Below are positions 1 to 10,624 of a stretch of DNA of 28,936 bases, piece after piece. Under the pieces are notes generated by a model. That model was given only the letters and a program-made list of their open reading frames with translations. It made no database searches and was not told the DNA's origin. This DNA is from Isohypsibius dastychi (taxonomy: Eukaryota; Tardigrada; Eutardigrada; Parachela; Isohypsibiidae): the NCBI GenBank assembly GCA_034696485.1, contig JAQIWT010000201.1:1-28936 (forward strand), in the 5' to 3' direction. The translations under genes were made by a program, and so were the position numbers. Within the stretch, counting starts at the first letter, position 1. Each line of letters begins with the position of its first letter.

Positions 1-108
1 CTCGGAGCAAAATGCGGCCCGAGGAAAACTGAATCGAATAATAATTCTAAGTACTAAGATTTTCGTTTATATTCGACGTATTTTCGAAAACACGGTGCTA
101 CAACTCAG

Positions 109-285
109 ATGTTCTCCAGCCGTTCTTCGAAGGGCACATTTTCAAAGAATCAGGCTATTTTGGAAGAAATTGCGGATGCTCAGCAGATGACCCTAGAAGA
201 ACGTAAAGCTGCATTTTCTAGGGAATCATGGGAGTGTCATTTGGATTCAACCACTTATACATCGTTTCGGACCACAAACAGGTGA
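109..285 (+). CDS. Unrecognised 58-residue ORF or exon
   Basis: An uninterrupted frame of 58 codons begins at an ATG directly after CTCAG and stops at TGA 283-285. The product is hydrophilic, with an acidic/basic middle (EERKAAF and EEIADAQQ are typical stretches), and looks more like real coding sequence than chance. The ATG follows a possible acceptor (CAACTCAG) and the stop overlaps a possible donor (ACAG/GTGAAG), so this may be an internal or terminal exon of a gene extending outside the window. I do not recognise a family. The product is not membrane-like and shows no motif. It could still be a chance frame. Confidence 0.3.
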   Translation: MFSSRSSKGTFSKNQAILEEIADAQQMTLEERKAAFSRESWECHLDSTTYTSFRTTNR

Positions 286-1058
286 AGGGGGGAGGGGCTG
301 AAGCATTCTAGCAATATCAACTATCTCTGGTACTTGGAGTTTGTAACCATGTTTCAGCAACTGATTACCCAAAAGGCTGCTTTGCTACGTAAAGGGGAAT
401 TTAAACAAATAATCAGCCCCCCCCCCCCCCACTCCAAGAATAGGAGATAATGGTGCAAAGTGAGGTTTTTCACAAAGAAGTTCGGCCGCTAATGCTGATC
501 TTCCAAAGCTTTGCCAACCCTGAAATCGTGGTCTTGTTTTCTGCAGACTACCTTTTGATTCGTCTGGGAACCTCCTGATTGCTTCGACGTTGCTTTGGTG
601 CTGATCAACTGAATAAGCGAGACGATCTACTTGCTGCAATGAGGAGACTCATGGCGAATGCAAACCTCGGGCGAAAGTTCGGTTATTCCAGTCACCCCCT
701 GACCACTTACTGACCCTGTGGTCTATAAATTTCCTTCTTATCACTCAGTTGGAATTTGGTAATAATGGATGTCGTTCTGAAGTGAACTCACTGACACCAG
801 TGTCAGCTGGCTCAATGATAACTCAACTCGTGAGTTTGAACAGTCATCCAACATAAGCCGTATTTTCAATATCACATCTTATACGACCCGGATTAACGTT
901 TTGAGCTATTGTCTGCTCAAGTTTTCCAGCACAGATATCAATTTGATTTCTGACTCATTGTCATCGGATGACCCCCATTCGAAATAACATGGTTCCTCGT
1001 AAAACCTTCTTGCATTGCTTGCATTTCTACTTTCCCTGTTGAAAGTAAATACCGTATT
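286..1058. other. No gene recognised; upstream flank of sulfatase gene
   Basis: No convincing coding segment is seen. A run of 14 C lies at 417-430. The minus-strand frame at 385-639 runs through this homopolymer and ends in a Gly repeat, so it is treated as chance. The last 200 bases should hold the sulfatase promoter and 5' UTR, but no clear TATA box is visible. Confidence 0.4.
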
Positions 1059-3917
1059 ATGACGCAATTTTTTTGTTATTTATTTGCGGTGCTCCTGCTC
1101 TTTAATTGCTGCATATTGACTGTTCATTCTCACACTTCGGTGCAGCCTGACATCGTCTTCATTCTTACGGATGACTTGGTTCGGTTAATTTCGTCTTTTT
1201 TCGGTTCGTACCCGAACACGACCTCACTTGTTATACAGGGATGGAATGACGTGGGATTCCATGGATATGCCGAGATCACGACTCCAAACATTGATCGGCT
1301 GGCAAATGAGGGCGTTGTCCTTAACAGTCACTATTCGATGCAGGTGTGCTCACCATCAAGGACGGCTCTGCTGACCGCCAAGTATCCCTTTCGCTTAGGT
1401 ACTTCATTTTGCAAAAAATATTCTTCATGCTGATGGATTTTTGAGATGTGTGTTGCTCAGGAATGCAAGGAGCCATTATTTGGCAGGCCGAGCCTAGAGG
1501 TCTGACTCTGAATGAGAAACTGCTTCCTCAATATATGAAAGACCTGGGCTACAAAACGCATCTCGTCGGAAAGGTGAGTCAGTCGCACTGATGACCTGGT
1601 TTGAAGAGTTCTCTTGATATCGTCCGTAGGAGCATACTTTTGGGGTCAATGTACTCCACTATCGGAATTTAATTGATAGTGTGTGTGGTGTAGGGAACGC
1701 TGAGTGAGAGGGTCAGCTTTGGAACACTGTTACCGGATCAATTTCCTATCCATGTCTGAATGAATCGAAACTTTTTCAATCTCTTGACTAAAGATTTTTG
1801 GAGGGGGGGGGGGATCACCAAATGCTCCCCTAGAGAAAACGTTTGGTTTTGCGGATGTCCAAACACCCAGAATATTTCCATGGGTCAGAAATAACAAAAC
1901 ATTTTAGCCTGGTCTGACAGCAAGTTTACCGTTATACCCAGAGTTTGAGCTATTTCAATCCTCTCTGTCTTATCTATTTCAATCAACTTGCTCAGGGAAT
2001 CTGTTCGTAACACATTCTTTTTTCCAGTGGCATCTCGGTTATCATAAACCGGCTTACACTCCCAGTGAGTAGCACACACCTATTCTCCCCCACCCCCGCC
2101 CCTTCACTGTTCTCTTTGTTATTTCAGCACGACGTGGGTTTGATAGCTTCTTTGGATTTCACGGAGGAAATCTGGACTCTTTAAACTATACTTCAACGGA
2201 CTGGGTGAGTAAAGTGTGCTGTCAGAAGGTCACCACCTCTTCAGCAGATTCGTTGCAGATACCCCCTCCATACCAGGCGTACGATTTGTTTAATGGTTCT
2301 GTACCACAGTGGCAATACCTGGGAAGGTATGCTACAGAAGTATTCACCGAGAAAGCTGTCGAGCTCATTCAAACGCACGACACCGAGAATGTGAGTTTGT
2401 TTGAAAAATGCATGGTTTGGTTATCATAACGATTTCGTATAGAACCGCAATGAAAGATTCGCAATTGTTTAGAGCTCATTTTTGAATCCACTCGCATTTT
2501 TCAGCCATCAAGCTGTTGCAAGAAAGGATACTTTTCACTCAGTGAAGCAATATAGAACTGCTCCAAAACCGACGAGTTCATCGAATTTTTTTGACACACT
2601 GAGTGGCGGTCACTGTTGCATCGGTTCACGTGATGGGAAACCGACTAACTGGATTCTCATTTCAGCCCTTCTTCTTGTACCTTGCTCATGCCGCACCACA
2701 CTTTGCAAACGGCTATGATCCCATTCAGGCTCCAGAAATCCTTGTCAGCAGGTTCACGCATATTCGGCACATCGGACGACGAAAATACGCAGGTACGGTA
2801 TGTTCAGCAAATTTTTCCGTGAAAGGTGGGGTATATGTGTATAGGACATTACAGGTACACACATCCCACAACCGGAGAGAAGGTACATACGCATTTTCCT
2901 AATTTATCCTGTCTTTAGCAAATATGGCCAGTCTGGATATCTCTGTGGGAGAGGTATACAAAGCACTTCAGGCCAAAGGAATACTCAACAATACGGTCAT
3001 TGTATTTGCGTCTGACAACGGAGCAGGTTCCGAACCCTTGTCTTACGGAAGCAACTACCCACTCAGAGGTCAGAAAGGCACAGCGTAAGTGTGCATCGCT
3101 TACTACTGCTCATTTGTGTAACTCGCATTGACGAAAAAAATAAAGGTGGGAGGGCAGCGTTCGATCAGCATCCTTTGTCTGGAGCAGACTCCTACAAAAA
3201 CCTTCTCGCGTTTCATCTGAACTATATCATTTCTGTGACTGGCTACCAACATTGTACGCCCTGGGAGGTGGTGCATCGGAGGACCTCCCGAAAAACTTAG
3301 ACGGCTATGATATATGGAACTCTATTTCGAAAGACCTGCCATCACCAAGAGAAGAAGCGGTTATTCAGATCAACCAACATCACGGGACGTGCGCCCTGCG
3401 CTGGCATCAGTACAAAGTGGTCATTGATTCAACCATTAGGGAAGCCAATGTGACTTATAATTCATGGTGAATGGCTTGCAAATTCTCCGTCATTTGACTC
3501 AAAAATAAATACACTGCCAATAACATGAACTTTTGCTTTAGGTACAAACCTGTCGATTTCAATTCGTCACTCCTCGTGGGCTCTGTCGGGGCGCTGAGCT
3601 GTGATGACACTGTGCAGATTCCCTGCGACCCGAAAGTTTCACCTTGCCTGTTTGACGTGATTGCTGACCCTTGTGAATACGTCAATCTTGCCGCACATGA
3701 GCCGAATATTTTGAAATTGCTGCTGAACAAACTGGATGTCTACAATGAAACCGCTGTGTATCCCCAGCAGATCCTACCGATTGATCCATTGGCTCAGTCA
3801 TATTACACCAACGGGTCACTCTCACCGTGGCTACCGGATTATCCATCCAGACAAGAAGGGAGTCAACTTCATACCGAGGGTCAAGCGATGTTTGGAAGGT
3901 TTCCCATGGATGATTAG
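1059..3917 (+). CDS. Arylsulfatase B-type sulfatase, ten exons, complete
   Basis: Exons are 1059-1178, 1239-1398, 1461-1573, 2028-2064, 2128-2204, 2259-2390, 2666-2792, 2919-3084, 3146-3466 and 3542-3917. All introns are GT-AG and phases match throughout. The total is 1629 nt, or 542 residues, close to human ARSB (533). Residues 1-25 form a signal peptide, so the enzyme should be lysosomal or secreted. The formylglycine motif CSPSR begins at Cys77 (codon 1347-1349). Calcium ligands are Asp38/Asp39 and SDNG at 287-290. GKWHLG at 130-135 supplies the catalytic Lys and His, and H225 in the [10 protein letters not shown] motif is a further active-site His. K308 lies in LRGQK, followed by WEGSVR. 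Several N-glycosylation sequons are present (NYT, NGS, NNT, NVT, NET). The family removes sulfate from N-acetylgalactosamine-4-sulfate in dermatan and chondroitin chains. Substrate, and whether this is ARSB or an ARSI/ARSJ-like paralogue, cannot be settled here. No key residue is missing. Intron 3 (454 bp) is far longer than most others. Confidence 0.96.
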
Positions 3918-4803
3918 TTTCACAGTTGAAATCTTATTCTCTTTATTGATCGCTCACCCTAAAAATTGTCCTCATCACCGCAGCGATGTTGAAAATCAAA
4001 TATTCCGGTCAGGCGAAAGTGGATTGTCAGCGAAAAACAAGAGTGATCCATTTTCTCTATATGATGGAGGAATTGGACATTGAAAACTTGAAATTGACAA
4101 AAGATTATTCCAGTAAACACTATTAGCATTCAGGCCGTGAGTGAGTATGTATGATCCTTCCGCATACCTTTTCCATGCTTGGTAATCCAACGTTCTTGAT
4201 TTCGACTGTGATGACTGAAAAACAACCAGGTGAAATGTGTATTTTGTCGAAAAGGAGGTCACGCAGGGTTGAAGGACAGGTACAGTTTTGCGGAAGGTCG
4301 TATCCAAATAGCACCGTCTTCTTTCTTTTCCTTTCCAGTGAATGACCTGGATATAACCGAAGGTTCAAGATCGAGCGTCCCCGTTCAACCCCTCTGTCAA
4401 TTCTCACTAAACAGTTTCAAGAAAACTACCATGAAAAAGTAGACAAAAATTCAGCGTGCCTGAAGCTTTCGCGTTTTCAATTTGCCGCAGTTCTGAATCC
4501 AGAGATCATTTCGATGGCCAAATGAAGACGATGTATGCGAGTGCTTTCCGAACAACGCGAACCTGGAAACCTAGGCAATTTCTCGTACCAGAACTTTTCC
4601 AAATGGATGGTTGATGTTGGACTTTCAGCCAAAATGAGTTGAAAAACCATGAACGCCATTTTTCTAAACGGTGATATGAGTTTGCTTGTACCCTAAATTC
4701 CTGCCCGTAATCATTCTTCGGGCAGCAACTCCTCTTGAACTTCGTGGTGGAAAATTGCGACTTTGACATCATTTTGTTCCTTGTGAACCGGAGGGGTTAC
4801 AAG
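3918..4803. other. Sulfatase 3' flank with possible gag zinc-knuckle fragment
   Basis: No AATAAA is obvious just after the sulfatase stop. At 4230-4283 a plus frame reads CVFCRKGGH followed four residues later by Asp where a zinc knuckle (C-x2-C-x4-H-x4-C) would have its last Cys, so this may be a scrap of retroelement gag. The rest shows nothing recognisable. The frames on both strands at 4477-4772 have no family features. Confidence 0.3.
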
Positions 4804-4977
4804 TGTCACGCTACTCCGTGGTTACCATTCCGCCGTAGGCTACCTTTTACCGTTATTTGATGCTCTTTGCTCTGTAACCACAGTCAGTCATCTTATCAGC
4901 TTGTTGCTATCATCAATAAACTGTCCTCCGTGCTACTCCCATTGCCTTACCTTGTCACGGTTAACGTCCCCGTGACA
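4804..4977 (+). repeat. 5' LTR of element 1, 174 bp
   Basis: The segment starts TGTCACG (4804-4810) and ends CGTGACA (4971-4977), a perfect 7-base inverted terminal pair with the TG...CA ends of an LTR. It carries an AATAAA polyadenylation signal at 4915-4920 and lies about 480 bp before gag. It is short for a Gypsy LTR. The sequence just downstream does not start with TGG, so no ordinary tRNA 3'-end primer site is evident; the element may use another priming mode or the site has mutated. Confidence 0.7.
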
Positions 4978-5204
4978 TTGTGAGGGCATACTGAGATCAC
5001 TTGGTGGACCTCAACGGATCCGAGATTCGGAAAGGTAAGAGACAATTCTAGCTCTTAAAATAGAGGAGGAAAATTGCTTACTCTGTCGTCGGCCTATTGA
5101 GACCGACACCCTCTTTTGTTCGTGAATTTTGTGAGTCAAACCTGGAAGACTCGAACGAGCGGATAATTCGTGCTAACGCTGGAGACCTTTAAGTAAACAA
5201 AACT

Positions 5205-6300
5205 GTGGAAGATTTGTGGCAGGAAACTGAGGGAGATTTGGTGAATAAGCGAACTAAGAAAGCACACGGCGGAAAAGCTGGTTCGTTCGAAGAATTTAAC
5301 GGGGATACTCAAACAGGGGCGCACGGTTTCGAAGAATCTGAAATTACCGACGATTCACTCGACTTTTCAGTGAAAGACGCGGAGGCACCAAGTAGGGTAC
5401 CTCAGAACCTGAACGTGAATTTTGAAATTTAAAACATAAGTCGAGGAATTACCAACATGGCCAATATAACAGTGAATGACCTTGTGACGGCTCTGAACAA
5501 TAATCGTCCGGTTAGGGACGCGTCTGTTAAGTCCTTTTCTGGCCAGCCACACGAAGATGCTGTGGAATTTATGAATAAATTGGACCAGTTTGCTCAAGAA
5601 TTTCAGTGGAATGACGCCGAACGAAAAAATAAGTTTTCGTCAATTTTGTCGAAAAATGCTTTCCAATGGTATTCGGCAAATGTTCATTGGAATGGACAGA
5701 TCTAAAAGACCTTTTCTTTTAAAATTTTGGAAAATCAAGTGTCAATGTCGATTAAGCCGATCAAAAATGTAAAATCTTGGCAGCGGCTGATACATTAGGA
5801 CATGTTTTTCAAGTACTGAATAGTTATCGACAGATCGATTCTACTGCCGGATAAAAATCTAAAGTTGACAAGTTATTCAATAGCCTCCCACCGGCCATCA
5901 GAGCGCAATTTGTGATTAACCCACCGACCGATGTAGCGAGTTTTACTGAGCGGCTGAAGAACATTAATCGAAAATTGGCCTGTCAGATGGTCAATTCCAT
6001 TAGTGAACCGCTTCGATTCGCCATTTGGGTAAGGTGGACGCGCCGGTTCTTCTTGCCACAGAGAGTGATAAGCTTGCTCAACTCGGAAACCAGTTCAAAA
6101 GAATGGCGGAAAAACTCGAGAATTCGACTCTACCGAAAACATATGTCAACAATTCTCGGAATAATTCTGGGAAAAGATTTAATAATGAGGTGTCTGCGGA
6201 CGGTCGCCCAATCTGCCGTTTTTGCAAGGAGGTTGATTGATACAAAGATTCTGTCACATAGAACGATTCTGCCAAACGAAGAAATTTCAATCGAATATTC
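5205..6300 (+). pseudogene. Gag of element 1, broken
   Basis: The clearest part is 5457-5705, starting ATG in a good context and reading a capsid-like sequence (FSGQPHEDAVEFMNKLDQFA, then FQWYSANV). A frameshift or stop follows at about 5703. Further capsid-like coding resumes at about 5860-6000 in another frame and again at 6025-6240. The last piece holds the first half of a CCHC zinc knuckle (CRFC at about 6216-6227) and then breaks, with the second half visible in another frame. An acidic open frame at 5205-5432, starting GTG, may be the gag leader. Gag would form the particle shell and bind RNA. At least three breaks make it non-functional. Confidence 0.75.
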
Positions 6301-6660
6301 GGTTAGCAGCGGAGCGTTCACAGCCCCGCAACTTTCCGCGACTGTGCTGCGACCTCCTGCGCTTACTCGCGTTTATTATCAAGCCTTCACTCCCTCTTCC
6401 ATACAGTATTACCAACCGATTCGCGATGGACAAATCTCGCAATTGATGTACCGACCACCACTACCCGCCATAACAGCACCACCAGTAAACACCTCACAGA
6501 GTTCTTCAGAACCACCTTCTTACGTGTACCTGGCCAGTACACTGCAGGATGGGTGCGAACCAGTTCCGGAAAACCGAAAATGGAACAGCGAAGTTGGGCA
6601 AGCCACTCCAGTAATGACGAGCCCAAAATGCAGAAAGTAGGCGCTGCTCTCAAGTAACAT

Positions 6661-7112
6661 GTACGTGTCAATAATCAATCATCCACTGCAATTATCGATA
6701 GCGGGTTGATATCAAATAGCTGTGCAACGAACACGGATTGGAAATAGAAAAATGGAATGGTCCAGTGGTAACTGTTGTCACGGGAGAACAGTTTCAAATA
6801 AAAAATGCATGCACTGTTAGTGTCGAAGTTCTGAGACTACGACTAAAAGGTACCTGTGGTGTTATCCAATCATTCCCGTGTTACGCGTTGCTCGGAGTTG
6901 ACTTTCTTCGAAAAACACTTTTTCTGATTGATTTTGCTAACGCAAAGCTATTGAATCCTAAATCTGATACATCATCATCTATACCCTTATATATGTTGGA
7001 CGCGCAACCGGTAAAATTTGATGAGAAACGGCGAGAAGCTGCTCGAACGGAATCGGGCTTGAGAATCATATCGAGGAAAGAGGGTCTAGAATTCCTAGAT
7101 GACGACTCTTAA
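6661..7112 (+). pseudogene. Retropepsin-like aspartic protease of element 1, broken
   Basis: The active-site motif reads IIDSG, with the catalytic Asp at 6697-6699 (DSG in place of the common DTG; Ser is tolerated in retropepsins). The frame stops soon after, and the rest continues from 6738 in a different frame. It includes ALLGVDFLRK, the second conserved retropepsin motif (LG.DFL), at about 6888-6917. The protease would cut the Gag-Pol polyprotein. A single frameshift near 6731-6738 separates the active-site Asp from the body. Confidence 0.75.
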
Positions 7113-7328
7113 GTCGGCCGGTCAAAACCTAGTAATCCTTCTCCAGAGCAAAACGTGGAGGTTAACAAAATCTTGGTACTTCTAGAAGGTGAGGTAGTCT
7201 TTTCTTCTGACGACCTCGTTTGCGAAGAGGAAGATGACGATTCAAATGACATGTGGTTACCGTAGGCCTTTAACCAAGATAAACTTTGGCCAGTTTATGG
7301 AGAAACTGACGACGACCTTTGGAAAATT

Positions 7329-8108
7329 TTGAAAATCGGTTCTCATCTTTCAGCCGGAGAACGAGGAATAGTTTTGCAGACTGTGCAGGAATACCCGGGA
7401 GCATTTCAAGGTAAGAATAAAAAGCTGGGAAAAAGTCCTGATGGAAGGCATAAAATTGACACTGGCGATGCCAAACCTATTCGCCAAGCTCTGCGGCGCT
7501 ACAGTTTTTGAGAAATCCACGAAATAAATCGAGAAGTAGCCAAAATGCTCGAAGTGGGAGTAATATCACCGTGCCCTAGTTCTGATTGGGCATCTAATGT
7601 CGTGGTCGCTGACAAGGCTGATGGGATAGCGGTGGTAGCGGATCCGATCGGCAACAAGCAAATGCTGCTCAATTCCCTCAATGGTCGTCATATTTTCTCT
7701 CTTTTTGATTTTGGATATTGGAACATTGAGCTGGAAGAGGCAGATAAACCCAAAACGGCATTTCTAGTTCCCGAAGCTCCGGGAGGATTATACATGTTTA
7801 ACTGTATGCCTTTCGGACTGACTAATGCGCCAGCGACGTTCGTTCGCATTATTGATGCAATATTCAACGATATTAAAATGAATTTCGTTTTGCATTATAT
7901 CGACAATTCAACGGTTTATGGTTCGAGATTTACATACCACTTGGCTCATGTAAGCGAAGTCCTGAAAAGAATCGAAATGGCAGGTTTGAAGGTTAAACCC
8001 ACCAAAGTAAATCTTTTCACGGAGAAAATCCTGTTTCTCGATCACGAAGTCAGTTCTCAGGGAATTGAATTGAAGCAGTTGCAATCTTCCCTAAACCAGA
8101 CTCAATAA
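7329..8108 (+). pseudogene. Reverse transcriptase of element 1, broken, YIDN active site
   Basis: One frame spans 7329-8108 with a single in-frame TGA at 7509-7511. Typical Gypsy motifs are present: EINREVAKMLEVGVI, then FDFGYWNIELEEADKPKTAF, then MPFGLTNAPATF. The catalytic YxDD box at 7896-7907 reads YIDN, so the second metal-binding Asp is Asn. The stretch between KADG (about 7611) and RHIFSLFDF is shorter than usual and lacks the normal DYRKLN-type block, suggesting a small internal deletion. Three defects (stop, deletion, active-site change) rule out activity. Confidence 0.88.
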
Positions 8109-8870
8109 AAGCCCTACGGTCGTTCTTTGGGTTAACTTTCTATGACCGGCGTTTTATTCAAGATTATCCTACTTTGGCAGAACCTCTGATTGAACTAACG
8201 AAAAGAGATTTGAATTTCAATGGGGAAAAAGACAAGAATTTGCTTTTCAACAACTAAGAAATCGCCTTACTAGTAAACCTATCTTGGATCATTTTCGATC
8301 AGGAGCTACCAATCGAAATAATCACCGATGCAAGTCCGGTTGATCTTGGGGCAGTCCTCATGCAGCGATATGGGCGAACGGAAAAAACAATAGCTTTTGC
8401 AAAGTAAAACCTTGAGTGAAGCTCAGAGGAACTACGGAATGATTAATTTAGAACTTTAAGCTGTAGTTTTTGGTATTGAAAAATTTAAATATTATATCCG
8501 AAATAACAGATGATTCGAGGTCTTAACGGACCAGGCCGCAATCGGTCCCTTGCTTAAAACGAAGGAGCCAGCTGGCAGACTGGCTCGGTGGGTCGTGCGT
8601 TTGAGCGCGTATGATTTCGAAGAAATCCACTGCCCAGGCAAACATAATGTTTTAACCGATGCACTGTCACGCTACCCGCTTGAGAAAAGTCAAGAGCCGG
8701 TACAAAATTGCAGTATCATGCCATTTTTCTTTTTACCAATTATGGACTTGATTTCTGAGCAGAAGCAAGATGGCCTCCGCAGCACAATTATTGAGAAATT
8801 GAGTACGGACATCGATGGCAAACGATCGAAAGATTGGTTTCACGTCCCAAGAGAGAGATTTGTATCGTAA
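8085..8870 (+). pseudogene. RNase H domain and linker of element 1, broken
   Basis: Connection and RNase H sequence is spread over several frames. ITDAS (Asp at 8327-8329) and DLGAVLMQRYG mark the start of the RNase H fold; stops follow near 8406 and 8417. The frame 8550-8870 holds the end of the domain, with ARWVVRLSAYDF, the HCPGKHN motif and DALSRYP, then the linker toward integrase. RNase H removes the RNA strand of the RNA:DNA hybrid during reverse transcription. Multiple frameshifts and stops make it a pseudogene. Confidence 0.75.
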
Positions 8871-9662
8871 AGTTTGTCGACATGACCAGCCACATCTACT
8901 GCTAGTGTTGCCGGAGAAAATTGGAGACAGCGTGTTCAAAGAAGCTCATGACTCTTTGCTTTCAAGACATTCAGGTACTTCGTCCTCTCGTGTAATTGAA
9001 CACCCTCTTCGCTGTGTCAATCGGCTCACCAAGTGCGCAGCTGAAGGGTATACCCGGGGCTCACGCATTGTGTGTGTGGTGAGCCGATCGATACAGCGAA
9101 AAGGGTGTCCAATTACACGAAAGGACGGAGTATAAGTCGCACTTACGCGAGAACGAAGGACCGTTATTTCATACCCGGGTGAATCAGTTGAGTCGCTGAA
9201 TACCTAAGCTCCTGCGGAAGTTGTTAACATAAAAATAGCCCAAAATTCAAGCCCGGTGGCTTTTTGCAACCTATGTTCGTGAAGGGCCCTTTTCATAGAG
9301 TTCATATTGATTACTGTGGCTCTTCCATCGTTTAAGGAAAACAGACCGAATTTATTTCTGTGGCGATATGTCCTCTCAATAAATTCATAATTGTTAAGGC
9401 TGTAAGATCAGCTACAGCAACAAATATTTCACATGTTCTCATCAACGGTGCAATGCTGGTACACGGAGTGCCCGATGAGATAACCAGCAATTTGGGTCCA
9501 CATTTCACGTGACGAATGTTTCAAGAAATGTTACAACTGTTGAGCATAAAACATCTACGCACAACAGCGTATCACGCACAAATTGATGGCGCTATTGAAC
9601 GGATATTTGTTGCCCTTATCCGAATTATCTCCCATTTCGTGTCAGATCACCAACGGGATTGA
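8871..9662 (+). pseudogene. Integrase of element 1, broken, split by a MITE
   Basis: The N-terminal HHCC zinc-binding domain starts with two His in AHDSLLSRH (about 8946-8972). It is interrupted by the MITE and resumes after it, ending in CGSC. Removing the insert and one TA copy would bring the two sides back into one frame. The catalytic core follows in frame with 9309: HIDYCG (Asp at 9309-9311), then TSNLGPHF with Asn at 9489-9491 where the second catalytic Asp belongs, then DGAIER with Glu at 9597-9599. Stops lie at 9333, 9510 and 9660. The C-terminal domain is lost at the junction with the 127-bp unit. Confidence 0.82.
8978..9130. mobile_element. MITE, Tc1/mariner type, 153 bp with 54-bp inverted arms
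   Basis: Left arm 8978-9031 and right arm 9077-9130 are inverted copies with 6 mismatches in 54 positions, all transitions; the loop is 45 bases (9032-9076). The outer ends read CTTCGTCC and GGACGGAG. The element is flanked by TA on both sides (8976-8977 and 9131-9132), the target-site duplication of Tc1/mariner elements. It has no coding capacity and would depend on a transposase from elsewhere. The borders are confirmed because dropping the insert with one TA rejoins the integrase frame around it. It is therefore younger than the retrotransposon. Confidence 0.92.
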
Positions 9663-9679
9663 GATTTAGTCATTACATA

Positions 9680-9806
9680 TGCCGAAACAGGGGAAACTGT
9701 TTTTATTCCAGTCTCAACCAAGTTTGGGTTGGCAATTCCAAACGAAAGGAGCTGTCGAGCGCGGTCACCGCACGCTCGGTATTCTTCACAGCAAGATATG
9801 TTCGGA
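9680..9806 (+). repeat. 127-bp leader-like repeat, copy A
   Basis: This unit begins TGCCGAAACAG and ends TGTTCGGA; it matches copy B (14141-14267) over the same 127 bases with scattered substitutions. In copy B the start lies inside a tRNA primer-binding site directly after an LTR end, so the unit is probably the 5' leader of an LTR element. Here the LTR is missing and the unit is joined straight to the integrase remnant of element 1. A hairpin (CGAGCG 9756-9761 paired with CGCTCG 9773-9778) is mostly kept in both copies. Confidence 0.75.
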
Positions 9807-10624
9807 CTGTCAAAAGGACTGGAACTCTTGCGTTCCGTAGGCAGTCTTCAGAATGAACACAAGCGTTGAAGCACTGACACAGCTGTGTCTATTTTCGGAT
9901 CTAAAAATGAACTCAACGTCATGTATGCTAATGGTGAGGATGTCCTATCACTTGTTGTGAGCACACAGTCGTCTAGCAATCAGGAAGGATTCATTTTGGC
10001 TAATATTCCTTTGAATTTTGTCCGTAAATCTGTATTTTGACTGTTTCGGGACAGGAGTATCATGTCAGACATTTGAATATATTAGGCGAAGAGTGGGAAC
10101 AAGCAAAAAGATGATGACATTCAGTTCTATTTCAAACATGTCACGCTGGCCGGGATCAAGTTCACTCTTATCACTCTCCAAAACAGGTCGTCCACCCATC
10201 CATTCCCATCACCGTGTACGCACCATATACCCTGCATTTCAACGCATCATATGCTGTTCCGACAACCAGAAGTGGTGATCGATCCGTGAATGCCCGGTCT
10301 TTTTTTGAAGTGAAAAAATGATTTTCTATTTCAGGATGCAGCAGGATTGGCGCAGCGCAGATGTCAGTTTACCGATTTGGGGTCAGGATCATAACCTCGA
10401 TCAGCGCAACAACAACTGCTAAAAACTCTAGTCTAAATTCCGGGAGCACCAAACGGGTATCCAGTTATGCTGTTAATGAATTATACTGTGACACGACCGT
10501 ATAACGCGCCATGGTAGTTTTTCAGTAATTGAGAAGCTGTTTAAAATGAGCGAATTCAATACTGAATTCGGCCGAATAGAGCAAACTGAATCCCCTATAT
10601 CGAAGCTTCCGCAAGCGTGTAACA
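9807..10624 (+). other. Decayed coding fragments, unrecognised
   Basis: Two open stretches have natural-looking composition. One is 9870-10040 (about 56 codons, including VMYANGEDVLSLVVS). The other is about 10149-10321 (VYAPYTLHFNASYAVPTTR and a sequon NAS). They lie in different frames and end at TGA. Further short frames follow to 10624 (a 48-codon ATG frame near 10359 and one starting at 10546). I do not recognise any family, and the splice sites that would join them are not clear. This stretch may be inserted material between the leader unit and the pol of element 2. Confidence 0.3.

Larger units (their letters stand above)
4804..9679 (+). mobile_element. Ty3/Gypsy LTR retrotransposon, degenerate (element 1)
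   Basis: The order 5' LTR, gag, protease, reverse transcriptase, RNase H, integrase is that of Ty3/Gypsy (Metaviridae) elements, with no env seen. Every domain carries stops or frameshifts, and catalytic residues are changed in reverse transcriptase and integrase, so the copy is dead. It is cut off after the integrase core at about 9679, where the 127-bp leader-like unit begins. No second copy of its LTR occurs in the window, so the 3' end is lost. A MITE is inserted at 8978-9130. The true 5' flank is marked by the TGTCACG terminus at 4804. Confidence 0.88.

Noticed and set aside
385-639. 84-codon minus-strand frame
   Set aside because: It runs through the C14 homopolymer and ends in a Gly run; no family feature and no splice context.
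4366-4376. GGTTCAAGATC resembling a tRNA B box
   Set aside because: No A box or cloverleaf can be built around it.
4640-4690. FLNGDM reading that recalls a Copia reverse transcriptase motif
   Set aside because: Only six residues fit and no other Copia motif lies in any frame nearby.
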